Source: RYN-124 sp033851845
GTDB lineage: Bacteria > Actinomycetota > Actinomycetes > Mycobacteriales > SCTD01
Length of the DNA: 48,851 nt
Direction of reading: 5' to 3'
Assembly: GCA_033851845.1 (NCBI GenBank)
Contig: JAWWOH010000108.1
Span: 1-48,851 of the forward strand
A program made the translations under genes and the position numbers. Shown here piece after piece: positions 8,308 through 15,915 of the stretch (within the stretch, counting starts at the first letter, position 1; each line of letters starts with the position of its first letter). The notes beneath the pieces are model-generated. The model made no database searches, was not told the DNA's origin, and worked only from the letters and a program-made list of their open reading frames with translations.

Positions 8308-10107
8308 ATGAGCGAAGTGGAGAAGCACTTCTACGACGTCGTCGTCGTAGGTGCCGGTGGCGCCGGGCTCCGCGCCGCGATCGAGGCCCATGAGCAGGGC
8401 GCGCGTACGGCGATCGTCTGCAAGTCGCTGCTCGGCAAGGCGCACACCGTCATGGCCGAAGGCGGCATCGCCGCGGCGATGGGAAACGTCTACGCCGAGG
8501 ACAACTGGCAGGTGCACTTTCGCGACACGATGCGCGGCGGCAAGATGCTCAACCACTGGCGGATGGCGCAGCTGCACGCGCAGGAGGCCCCGGATCGGGT
8601 CCGCGAGCTCGAGGACTGGGGCGCGCTGTTCGACCGCACCAAGGCCGGCCTCATCTCGCAGCGCGACTTCGGCGGGCACCGCTTCGCGCGCCTCGCGCAC
8701 GTCGGCGACCGCACCGGCCTCGAGCTGATCCGCACCCTGCAGCAGCGCGTCGTACAGCTCGGCATCGACGTGTTCATGGAGTGCACGGTCACGAAGCTGC
8801 TGACCGACGACGGCAGCGTCGTCGGCGCGTTCGGCTACCGCCGTGAGTCGGGCGAGTTCCTCGTGTGGCAGGCGCCGTCGGTCATCCTCGCGACCGGCGG
8901 CATCGGCAAGGCCTTCAAGGTCACGTCCAACTCGTGGGAGTACAGCGGCGACGGCCATGCCCTCGCCCTCAGGGCCGGCGCGACGCTGGTCAACATGGAG
9001 TTCGTGCAGTTCCACCCGACCGGGATGGTGTGGCCGCTGTCGGTGAAGGGCCTGCTCATCACCGAATCCGTGCGCGGTGAGGGCGGCGTGCTCAAGAACT
9101 CCGAGGGCAAACGCTTCATGTTCGACTACATCCCGGAGTTCTTCAAAGCCGAGACCGCCGACAACGAACAAGAAGCCGACCGCTGGTACGACGACCACAT
9201 CAACAACCGGCGTCCGCCTGAGCTGCTCCCCCGCGACGAGGTTGCCCGCGCGATCAACTCCGAGGTCAAGGCCGGCCGGGGATCGCCGCACGGCGGAGTC
9301 TTCCTCGACATCGCCAGTCGTCGTACAGCAGAAGACATCAAGCGGCGGCTGCCGTCGATGTACCACCAGTTCAAGGAGCTGGCGGAGGTCGACATCACCA
9401 AGGAGCCGATGGAGGTCGGCCCGACCTGCCACTACGTGATGGGCGGTGTCGAGGTCGATCCCGACACGGCGGCTGCGAAGCTCCAGGGCCTCTACGCCGC
9501 GGGCGAGGTCGCCGGCGGCATGCACGGATCCAACCGCCTCGGCGGCAACTCGCTGTCCGACCTGCTCGTCTTCGGGCGGCGGGCGGGCGCCTCGGCAGCG
9601 GCCTACGCAGCCGACAAGAAGGCCACGCCGCCAACCGTCACCGACGAGGCGCTGGCACAGGCACAGGCCGAGGCACTCGCTCCTCTGGACCGCCAGGGTG
9701 GCGAGAACCCGTACGCGATCCACGCCGAGCTGCAGGAGTCGATGAACGCGCTGGTCGGCATCATCCGCACGAAGAGCGAGCTGCAGCAGGCGCTCGAGAA
9801 GATCGCGTCGCTGCGGACCCGCATCGCCAACCTCTCGGTCGAGGGCAAGCGCCGTTACAACCCCGGCTGGCACCTCTCGCTCGACCTGCCCAACATGCTG
9901 ACCGTCTCCGAATGCGTCGCGAAAGCCGCGCTGGAGCGCGAGGAGAGCCGCGGCGGTCACACCCGCGAGGACTTCCCGAAGCCGACGCCTGAGTGGGGTG
10001 CGCTGAACCTGATCTGCAGCAACGACAACGGGGCGGTCGCCCTGACCCGGCAGGACCTTCCGCAGATGCCCGACGACCTCGCCGCCTTCTTTCAGGAGAC
10101 AAAGTGA
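8308..10107 (+). CDS. sdhA: Succinate dehydrogenase flavoprotein subunit
   Basis: FAD subunit (599 aa) that oxidises succinate to fumarate in the TCA cycle and respiratory chain. Evidence: dinucleotide-binding VVVGAGGAG (12-20), KAHTVMAEGG with H46 as the likely covalent FAD attachment site, the FHPTGM active-site segment, an RGEGG loop, and GGMHGSNRLGGNSL near the C-terminal half of the FAD domain. Insertions and the GKAHTVMAEGG wording fit the actinobacterial Sdh1/fumarate reductase-like clade. The stop overlaps the sdhB start (GTGA), so translation is coupled. The preferred direction in vivo (succinate oxidation or fumarate reduction) cannot be read from sequence. Confidence 0.95.
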   Translation: MSEVEKHFYDVVVVGAGGAGLRAAIEAHEQGARTAIVCKSLLGKAHTVMAEGGIAAAMGNVYAEDNWQVHFRDTMRGGKMLNHWRMAQLHAQEAPDRVRELEDWGALFDRTKAGLISQRDFGGHRFARLAHVGDRTGLELIRTLQQRVVQLGIDVFMECTVTKLLTDDGSVVGAFGYRRESGEFLVWQAPSVILATGGIGKAFKVTSNSWEYSGDGHALALRAGATLVNMEFVQFHPTGMVWPLSVKGLLITESVRGEGGVLKNSEGKRFMFDYIPEFFKAETADNEQEADRWYDDHINNRRPPELLPRDEVARAINSEVKAGRGSPHGGVFLDIASRRTAEDIKRRLPSMYHQFKELAEVDITKEPMEVGPTCHYVMGGVEVDPDTAAAKLQGLYAAGEVAGGMHGSNRLGGNSLSDLLVFGRRAGASAAAYAADKKATPPTVTDEALAQAQAEALAPLDRQGGENPYAIHAELQESMNALVGIIRTKSELQQALEKIASLRTRIANLSVEGKRRYNPGWHLSLDLPNMLTVSECVAKAALEREESRGGHTREDFPKPTPEWGALNLICSNDNGAVALTRQDLPQMPDDLAAFFQETK

Positions 10108-10859
10108 GCTACCAAGCCAAGCTCCGGGTGTGGCGCGGCGACGCCGAGGGCGGCGGGCTGCGCGACTACACCGTCGAGTGCAACGAGGGCGAGGTCGTCC
10201 TCGACATCATCCACCGGCTGCAGGCGACGCAGGCCGGTGACCTCGCCGTCCGCTGGAACTGCAAGGCCGGCAAGTGCGGCTCGTGCAGCGCCGAGATCAA
10301 CGGCCGGCCGCGGCTGATGTGCCTGACGCGGATGGGCGACTTCGACGAGAACGAGGTGGTCACGGTCACGCCGATGCGCACCTTCCCGGTCATCCGCGAT
10401 CTCGTCACCGACGTGTCGTACAACTACGAGAAGGCGGCGTCGATCCCGGGCTTCACGCCGGTCCCGCGCGACGCCGACGGCAACCACCGGATGGAGCAGG
10501 TCGACGTCGAGCGCTCGCAGGAGTTCCGCAAGTGCATCGAGTGCTTCCTGTGCCAGGACGTCTGCCACGTCGTACGCGACCACGAGGACAACAAGAAGGT
10601 GTACGCCGGCCCGCGGTTCCTCATGCGGCTCGCGGAGCTCGACATGCACCCGCTGGACAACCTCGACCGCCGCAAGGTGGCGCAGGAGAACTTCGGCCTA
10701 GGCATGTGCAACATCACCAAGTGCTGCAGCGAGGTCTGCCCCGAGGGCATCCACATCACCGACAACGCGCTGATCCCGCTCAAGGAGCGCGTCGTCGACC
10801 GCAAGTACGACCCGCTGACCTGGCTCGGCGCCAAGATCGGCCGCCGCCCGCACCCCTAG
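10104..10859 (+). CDS. sdhB: Succinate dehydrogenase iron-sulfur subunit
   Basis: Iron-sulfur electron-transfer subunit of 251 residues. Three clusters are recognisable: [2Fe-2S] ligands C53, C58, C61 and C73; then C144, C147, C150 and C154; then C202, C207/C208 and C212, supplying the [4Fe-4S] and [3Fe-4S] sites. I start at the GTG at 10104 because it overlaps the sdhA stop and AGGAG lies 5 nt upstream; the open frame further upstream only covers sdhA codons. It is the last gene of the operon and converges on the Nudix gene, 105 nt away. Confidence 0.94.
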   Translation: MSYQAKLRVWRGDAEGGGLRDYTVECNEGEVVLDIIHRLQATQAGDLAVRWNCKAGKCGSCSAEINGRPRLMCLTRMGDFDENEVVTVTPMRTFPVIRDLVTDVSYNYEKAASIPGFTPVPRDADGNHRMEQVDVERSQEFRKCIECFLCQDVCHVVRDHEDNKKVYAGPRFLMRLAELDMHPLDNLDRRKVAQENFGLGMCNITKCCSEVCPEGIHITDNALIPLKERVVDRKYDPLTWLGAKIGRRPHP

Positions 10860-10897
10860 CTCGCACCACTGCCCGGGATCCTCCGGCCGCCACCGCA

Positions 10898-10965
10898 ACA
10901 CACAAACTCGCCGCCGAATCGGACGATCGAGCCCACAACGCCGTCCCGCAGGGGACTTTGTGTGT
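10898..10965. repeat. 9-bp inverted repeat between sdhB and the Nudix gene
   Basis: ACACACAAA (10898-10906) and TTTGTGTGT (10957-10965) are exact reverse complements 50 nt apart, and the interior contains a second short palindrome-like GTCCC/GGGAC pair. The right arm reaches the last base of the Nudix stop codon. Since two transcripts converge here it may serve as a bidirectional terminator, but the arms are A/T-rich and there is no U-tract. It could also be a remnant of a short mobile repeat. Confidence 0.4.
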
Positions 10966-11357
10966 CAGCTCCTGAGGAGGCGGCGGAGATCGTCGATCAG
11001 CGGGAGGTCGACGGGGATCCAGGGGACGGTGTCGAGCTCCGACACCGTCAGCCAGCGATGCTCGTCGTGGTCGACGAGGGTGAGCTCGCCCGAGATGATC
11101 CGACACAGGTAGACCCGCAGCACAGCCGTCTCACCGATCGGCAGGTCGTCGCCCAGGCGCTCGCCGACCGCCGCCTCGACCCCCAGCTCCTCACGAAGCT
11201 CCCGCACCAGGGCCTGCTCATCGGTCTCCCCCGGCTCGACCTTCCCGCCGGGGAACTCCCAGAGCCCGGCCAGCCGGGCGGGTGCGGTACGCCGGCTGGC
11301 GAGTACCCGCGGCGGGGCATCCGCCAGCAGCGCCGCGCCGACGACACCGACGATCAC
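10965..11357 (-). CDS. MutT-type Nudix hydrolase
   Basis: A 130-aa Nudix hydrolase, probably a nucleotide pool sanitiser of the 8-oxo-dGTP type. The Nudix box is complete: GGKVEPGE then RELREELGV, with all catalytic Glu residues. The preceding LWEFPGG is typical of the MutT/NUDT1 branch that also includes CTP pyrophosphohydrolases. I chose the GTG at 11357, which overlaps the DUF998 stop as GTGA and begins right at the first domain strand (VIVGVVGAALL). A longer reading would add about 60 Arg-rich residues unlike the family. It is translationally coupled to the upstream membrane protein. Substrate is not determined by the motif. Confidence 0.85.
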   Translation of the reverse strand: MIVGVVGAALLADAPPRVLASRRTAPARLAGLWEFPGGKVEPGETDEQALVRELREELGVEAAVGERLGDDLPIGETAVLRVYLCRIISGELTLVDHDEHRWLTVSELDTVPWIPVDLPLIDDLRRLLRS

Positions 11358-11965
11358 CCGCGCTCCGACCGCAGCGCCCAGGTCGCGACGGATGCGAACC
11401 AGGCATCGACGACGCCCAGCCCGACCCGCTGCCACAACCCGGTCGGTCCGACCGTCAGCGACGCGAGCAGCGCGCCGCCCGAGACGGCCCCAACCACCGC
11501 CGAGGCTGCCCCCGCCGTACGCCGACCGGATGCCCACAGCGGCCGCGCCGCCAACAACGGCGACGCCGCCATCGCGAGGTAGCCCACGCCAGCCCCCGCG
11601 GCGTGCAGCGCGTCGCCCGTCCCGCCCTCGACCTGCTGCAGCGGAAAAGCGGCGACGGCCAGCGTCGACAGCCCGGCCGTCGTGGCCACCACCCGGAGCC
11701 CCGGGCCGGCGGCGACCAGAACGGGCAGCCGCTGCGCGAAGACCGGCAGCAGCACCCCGAACCCGACAAACCCGGCGGTCATCCCGAGCCGGCCCGCGGT
11801 GCCCTCCCGAGCCAGCTGGCTGATCGCCTGCTGCACCGGGTCATAGCCCTCGCGCAGGGAACCGCACACCGCCCAGGCCGTCACGAACGACGCCGGCGCG
11901 AGCACGCCGCAGGCGGCCTGCATGCGGGCGGGAAGCGTCGAAGGCACCGGCTGAGCCTTTCGCAC
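11354..11965 (-). CDS. DUF998 family membrane protein
   Basis: Integral membrane protein of 203 residues with about six hydrophobic segments, matching the DUF998 family: an early VLAPASFVTAWAV segment, then YDPVQQAISQLA, the characteristic loop with a conserved Ser after the first helix. Function of the family is unknown. GTG start at 11965 with GAGGGA 1 nt before it, tighter than ideal, so a slightly different start is possible. Its stop codon overlaps the start of the Nudix gene. The 5' side faces the divergent zinc-ribbon gene at 12105. Confidence 0.72.
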   Translation of the reverse strand: MRKAQPVPSTLPARMQAACGVLAPASFVTAWAVCGSLREGYDPVQQAISQLAREGTAGRLGMTAGFVGFGVLLPVFAQRLPVLVAAGPGLRVVATTAGLSTLAVAAFPLQQVEGGTGDALHAAGAGVGYLAMAASPLLAARPLWASGRRTAGAASAVVGAVSGGALLASLTVGPTGLWQRVGLGVVDAWFASVATWALRSERG

Positions 11966-12104
11966 GTCCCTCGGCTACGGCATCTGCCGCGCGGTGATCA
12001 CTCTGCGTGACCATGCCCAAGATGACGCCACCGGGGGATCTATCCGCGCCGACCGACCGCCGATCTTTCAGACACGCCGCATCCGGCCGTCGGAGGGGAT
12101 CGCT

Positions 12105-12506
12105 GTGAAGGACGTCAAGACGCTGGCCAGCTGGACCGGCTGGTGCGACCCCTGCGAGACCGAGCGCCCGCTGATCCTCACCGAGACCGGCGAGCGCGGG
12201 CTGGCCGCCTGGCTGCGCGGGGTCGGCGACGAGGACCGCAGCCTCACCCTCACCTGCCGCGTCTGCGGCGAGTGGCAACTCGTTCCGTACGACGAACCCG
12301 ATGTCACGGATGACGAGCAGCCGGCCGCTCCGCTGGTCGCCCTGCGGCCCATCGGGCAGCGTCAGATCGTGCTGACGAAGCCCAAGGCCTTCACGCCGTA
12401 CCCCGTCGTACCGCTTCCCGCGCCCCGTCGCCGCGCGCAGGCCGACGCGGACATGTCGCTCGACCTGCTGACCCAGGGCCTCGACCTGATCACGCTCGCC
12501 GGCTGA
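12105..12506 (+). CDS. Hypothetical zinc-ribbon protein
   Basis: Unrecognised 133-aa soluble protein. Two CxxC pairs, CDPC (about residues 14-17) and CRVC (about 48-51), are spaced as in a zinc ribbon. The C-terminal part is Pro- and Arg-rich with a predicted terminal helix (DMSLDLLTQGLDLI). I chose the GTG at 12105 because CGGAGGGG lies 6 nt upstream; the frame is open further back but without a ribosome site. It converges on the secreted BNR protein gene with 6 nt between the stops. No function is proposed beyond likely metal binding. Confidence 0.65.
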   Translation: MKDVKTLASWTGWCDPCETERPLILTETGERGLAAWLRGVGDEDRSLTLTCRVCGEWQLVPYDEPDVTDDEQPAAPLVALRPIGQRQIVLTKPKAFTPYPVVPLPAPRRRAQADADMSLDLLTQGLDLITLAG

Positions 12507-12512
12507 GCCCGC

Positions 12513-13805
12513 TCAGCGCTCGTTCTGGCTGTAGACCGCCCACTTGCCGCTGTTCTTGAACACGCTCATGCCCAGGTGCAGCTTGCCGTTGCGGTCGAGC
12601 TGGACCATCTCGAACTCGGGCACCGTCTGCTTGCCCTCGAACAACGGCTCCTTGGTCGTGTTGCCGGTCGACACGATCGCGCCGGTGCTGGTGAGCTTGA
12701 TCTTCGCGTAGGAGAACCAGTACGGCGAGATCGTCGACTGCGTCGCCTTCGCGTCGTCGCTGCCCAGCCAGGCCACCGCTGCTTGACCGGCCTTGCCGCC
12801 GACGATCCACGGCGCCAGCCCGACCTTGCCCGGGTTGAGCGAGATCGGCGTGCGCCAGGTCTTCCCGTGGTCGCTCGAGACCGTGTACGAGATCGGGTTG
12901 CCGACCTTGGCGGGGGCTGACCACACGACGTGCAGGTTGCCCCCGGCGTCCATGCCGAGCGCCGGGTAGATCGTCGTCGTCTCCTGCGGGATCGTCGCGA
13001 TGAGCGTCGAGGCCCAGCTGCCGCCGCCGTCGGAGCTGTGCGCCAGCCACATCGTCTCCGGCCCCTTCGGCAGGCCGTTGACGTTGACCCCGGCCGATGA
13101 GCGGCGCGAGTAGACGAGGTACAGGTCCTGGCCGGACGGGCTGACGACGAAGTTGCCCTCCCAGGTGTATGCACCGCTCGGGTCGGCGGTCGTGATGGGT
13201 ACGGCGGGGGTGAACGTCTGGCCGTAGTCGGTGGACTTCATGAACCACATCGCTGCGGGTGAGCAGCACTGCAGGTCCTGGTAGCTGACGTAGAGCGTCC
13301 CCTTCGGGCCACCCACGAGCCACGGCCGGTCGACGATCGGGCTGGTGCCCGACAACGACGTGCCCTGCCAGGACTCGCCGTGGTCGGTGCTGTGGCCGAT
13401 CGACAGGTCGCCGAGCCAGGTGTCGGCGGAGTACATCGTCCCGCCCTTGTCGAAGGTCACATCGCAGTCGCCGCCCTCGAAGGCCGCCTTGCGCGTGTCG
13501 GTCGACGACGTCTCGACGTTGGTGGGCTTCCAGTGCTTCCCGCCGTCGACGGTCATGTGGAAGTACGACTGCCCGTGCGAGGTGTTCGGCACGCCGGACG
13601 GGTCGCAGATCAGCTGCCGCTTCGGGTTGGTCGGGTCGACGACGATGCTGGTCTCCCGTGCCGCCTGCGTCGAGCTCACCAGCACCGGCGCCGCCCAGCT
13701 CGTGGTCGAGCCCGCCGCGCTGCCAGGAGTGGCGAGGGCGGCGAGCACGGCCGCAGCGGCCGCGGCGACGACCCAGCGGGTGGCGACAGAGGGCATCCGA
13801 GTCAT
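12513..13805 (-). CDS. Secreted BNR-repeat/sialidase-like beta-propeller protein
   Basis: Exported protein of 430 residues. The start at 13805 gives an Arg-containing n-region, an Ala-rich hydrophobic core and a likely signal peptidase cleavage near residues 30-33 (GSAAG). The mature part has repeated Asp-box-like segments: SXDXGXXW variants such as TVDGGKHW, STDHGESW, SSDGGGSW and SSDHGKTW, the hallmark of BNR/sialidase-fold propellers. Sialidase catalytic residues cannot be assigned, so glycosidase activity is not claimed. There is no C-terminal sorting signal or transmembrane anchor. A frame extension upstream of 13805 lacks signal-peptide character. It resembles the LPATG-anchored protein at 35598 in general design. 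Confidence 0.75.
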   Translation of the reverse strand: MTRMPSVATRWVVAAAAAAVLAALATPGSAAGSTTSWAAPVLVSSTQAARETSIVVDPTNPKRQLICDPSGVPNTSHGQSYFHMTVDGGKHWKPTNVETSSTDTRKAAFEGGDCDVTFDKGGTMYSADTWLGDLSIGHSTDHGESWQGTSLSGTSPIVDRPWLVGGPKGTLYVSYQDLQCCSPAAMWFMKSTDYGQTFTPAVPITTADPSGAYTWEGNFVVSPSGQDLYLVYSRRSSAGVNVNGLPKGPETMWLAHSSDGGGSWASTLIATIPQETTTIYPALGMDAGGNLHVVWSAPAKVGNPISYTVSSDHGKTWRTPISLNPGKVGLAPWIVGGKAGQAAVAWLGSDDAKATQSTISPYWFSYAKIKLTSTGAIVSTGNTTKEPLFEGKQTVPEFEMVQLDRNGKLHLGMSVFKNSGKWAVYSQNER

Positions 13806-13893
13806 GGGAAGGGGATTCGCCCCCAGCGGGTCGAGTCCTGCCCGGCCTGTCCACAGCCTGGTGTGGCGCCCGTCGTACGTCCGAGGTCTCACC

Positions 13894-13899
13894 TAGCGT
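13894..13899 (+). promoter_or_regulatory. Putative -10 box TAGCGT for a leaderless gene
   Basis: TAGCGT ends 7 nt before the GTG at 13907, the spacing expected if transcription begins at the start codon. It favours 13907 over the in-frame GTG at 13898, which overlaps the box. Confidence 0.5.
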
Positions 13900-13906
13900 G
13901 CGGGAG

Positions 13907-14431
13907 GTGACCCGCCCGCTGTCCCGCCCCCGCGACGCGCAACGGGCCCGCGTCTACCGGGCCGAGGACGCGTGGGCTGCCCGGCTCGACGCCGCCCGGC
14001 GCGGCGCTGCACTTGCGACCGTCGGTGGGAGCGGCGTGCTCCTGCCGGCCGAGATGCGCTTCGGGTCCCTGTCCACGGCCTCGTCGTACGCCGAATCGGT
14101 GGTCGCCCTTCCCGCGGTCGTCGCCGTCGCCAGTCGGCTCACTGCTCCCGAGCTCCGCCCGCGTCGCGGCCTGCGGGCCGCCCACTGGGAGGCGCCGGGC
14201 GTCATCGCGCTGCCCGTGCCGGCCCACGGCGAGCCGTGGGCGCTGCGCGAGTCCGTGCTGCTGCACGAGCTCGCCCATCACGTCGGCGAGCGCGGCGGGA
14301 TCTCGACGGGACATCGGGCGCCGTTCCCGGCGGTCGTGCTGCTGCTGGTGCAGGCGGTGCTGGGCGAGGAGGCGGCGTTCGCGCTCCGGGTCGCCTACGG
14401 CGAGGAGAACGTGGAGGTTGGAGTCGTATGA
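13907..14431 (+). CDS. TIGR04338-like putative metallohydrolase
   Basis: Protein of 174 residues with a zinc-metallopeptidase-type HExxH motif in LLHELAHHVG (about residue 121 onward). The N-terminal RDAQRARVYRAEDAW and overall length match the actinobacterial TIGR04338 putative metallohydrolase family, whose substrate is unknown. The stop overlaps the next gene (ATGA), a DUF2786 protein. As I recall this pairing recurs in actinobacteria, suggesting joint function. Start choice: GTG at 13907, placed 7 nt behind TAGCGT as a leaderless start. The in-frame GTG at 13898 would add three residues. Confidence 0.75.
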   Translation: MTRPLSRPRDAQRARVYRAEDAWAARLDAARRGAALATVGGSGVLLPAEMRFGSLSTASSYAESVVALPAVVAVASRLTAPELRPRRGLRAAHWEAPGVIALPVPAHGEPWALRESVLLHELAHHVGERGGISTGHRAPFPAVVLLLVQAVLGEEAAFALRVAYGEENVEVGVV

Positions 14432-15189
14432 GCGACCGGTTGGTCGATCGGGTGGGAAAGCTGCTGGCGCAGGCCGAGGGCACCGACAACGAGCACGAGG
14501 CCGCGGCGTTCGTCGAGCGGGCGCAGCAGCTCGCGACCGAGTACGCCGTGGACCTCGAGCTGGCCCGCGCCCGGCAACGCGACCGGCAGCACCGTGGGGG
14601 CGGCGAGCCGCTCGTGCAGGAACGGCTCGCGGTCGGCGAGCGCGGACGCCGCGGCAACCGGCACCGGGTGCTGCTCTACACCGTCGTCGCGGCCGCCAAC
14701 GACGTGCTGGTCAACGTCGCGCACGACAGCAGCTACGTCCTCGGCTTCGGGCACCGCTCCGACCTGGACGTCGTCGAGCAGCTCTGGACCTCCCTCGCGG
14801 TGCAGATGGCCGCCGCCGCGCAACGACGGATGGACCGGGGTGAGCACCGCGCCGCCGGCATCAGCGGCTTGTCCTGGCGGCTGTCGTTCTACGACGGGTT
14901 CATCGAGACGGTGGGCGCACGCCTTCAGCGAGCGCGCGAGATCGCAATCGAGCAGCGTCGCCCGAGCGAGCAGCCCGGTGAGCCCTCCACGGCGCTCGTG
15001 CTCCGGGAGAAGAGCGAGCGGGTCCAGACCTTCTACGACACCGCCTCCGACGCGCGTGGCTCGTGGCGGGGCGCCTGGTCCGGGCGCACGCGCAGCAGCC
15101 GCGCCGCGCGGGAATCGGGGCGCACCGACGGAGCCCGCGCCGATCTCGGCCAGCCGGGCATCCGCCGACGCGGCCAGCTGCCGGCCTGA
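14428..15189 (+). CDS. DUF2786 domain protein paired with the metallohydrolase
   Basis: A 253-aa soluble protein. The N-terminus (RVGKLLAQAEGTDNEHEAAAF and onward through about residue 45) is the DUF2786 domain, a short helical module. The middle (about 70-190) is a mixed region with conserved-looking VLGFGHRSDLDVVEQLWTSL. The tail is basic and Arg/Gly-rich, which could bind nucleic acid. Function is unknown for the family. The ATG overlaps the metallohydrolase stop by 4 nt, so the two are coupled. It converges on the sortase gene with 54 nt between. Confidence 0.75.
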   Translation: MSDRLVDRVGKLLAQAEGTDNEHEAAAFVERAQQLATEYAVDLELARARQRDRQHRGGGEPLVQERLAVGERGRRGNRHRVLLYTVVAAANDVLVNVAHDSSYVLGFGHRSDLDVVEQLWTSLAVQMAAAAQRRMDRGEHRAAGISGLSWRLSFYDGFIETVGARLQRAREIAIEQRRPSEQPGEPSTALVLREKSERVQTFYDTASDARGSWRGAWSGRTRSSRAARESGRTDGARADLGQPGIRRRGQLPA

Positions 15190-15243
15190 TCGACGGGACG
15201 CGCTACAGCGTCGGTCGGGTCGCCTCCGCCTGACGCTGGTCGA

Positions 15244-15915
15244 TCAGCCGGCGCGGACCAGCGACGCGGTCACAACGACGTTGTCCTCGTAGTGGCCCGT
15301 GGATCGGTCGAACGGTCCCCCGCACGTGATGAGGCGAAGCACCGGACGATCGGTGTTCCCGTAGACCAGCTGGGTCGGGAAGTCGGCCTTGTGGAAGCGC
15401 TGTACGCCGTCGACGGCGAACACCGCCGTCGTACCGTCGGCGCGGGTGATCTCGACGGTGTCGTGGCGACGCAGCTCCCCGAGCCGGAAGAACACCGACG
15501 GGCCGCCGGACTTCGAGTCGATGTGACCGACGATCACCGCCGGACCGAGCGCGCCAGGCCGCGGCGAGTAGCGGTACCACCCGGCCCGGTCGTAGTCCGG
15601 TCCGACCGGCGGTGTCTCCAGCGTTCCATCTGGCGCCTGGCCGAGCGTCAGCAGTGCGGACTGCACGCGGATCGCCGGGATGGACAGACGGACCGGTACG
15701 CCGATCGCCCGTGGTGCCGTCGCCGCTGTCGCGCGAGCGTGACCCGATCCGACGGCAGCGGGCGGCGCGACGACTGTGGGCGACGGGACCGGCGCGGACA
15801 GCGGGACGAACACGGCCGACCGCTGGTGCGTCACTGCGATCACCAGGCAGGTGACGCCGGTGATCGCGAGCGCTGCGCAGAGTGCGAGCGAGCGACGGCC
15901 AGCGGGTCCGGCCAC
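15244..15915 (-). CDS. Class F-like sortase
   Basis: Membrane-anchored transpeptidase of 223 residues that joins surface proteins to the cell envelope. One N-terminal hydrophobic segment (about 9-28) is followed by a Pro/Ala linker and the sortase beta-barrel. The catalytic His is in VIVGHIDS (H131) and the Cys in LITCGG (C198), with R204 shortly after as the probable catalytic Arg. TCGGPFD followed by a Tyr and a DNVVV strand is typical of class F. The start is GTG, sharing one base with the stop of the upstream surface protein gene (TAGTG). That coupling suggests a dedicated enzyme-substrate pair. Class E is the alternative assignment. Confidence 0.87.
   Translation of the reverse strand: MAGPAGRRSLALCAALAITGVTCLVIAVTHQRSAVFVPLSAPVPSPTVVAPPAAVGSGHARATAATAPRAIGVPVRLSIPAIRVQSALLTLGQAPDGTLETPPVGPDYDRAGWYRYSPRPGALGPAVIVGHIDSKSGGPSVFFRLGELRRHDTVEITRADGTTAVFAVDGVQRFHKADFPTQLVYGNTDRPVLRLITCGGPFDRSTGHYEDNVVVTASLVRAG

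Noticed and set aside
8281..9960. Long minus-strand frame over sdhA
   Set aside because: Antisense shadow of sdhA with low-complexity Arg/Leu/Asp content and no ribosome site.
12513..13805. Calling the secreted propeller proteins true sialidases
   Set aside because: Asp-box-type repeats are present, but the Arg triad and catalytic Tyr/Glu of sialidases could not be located.
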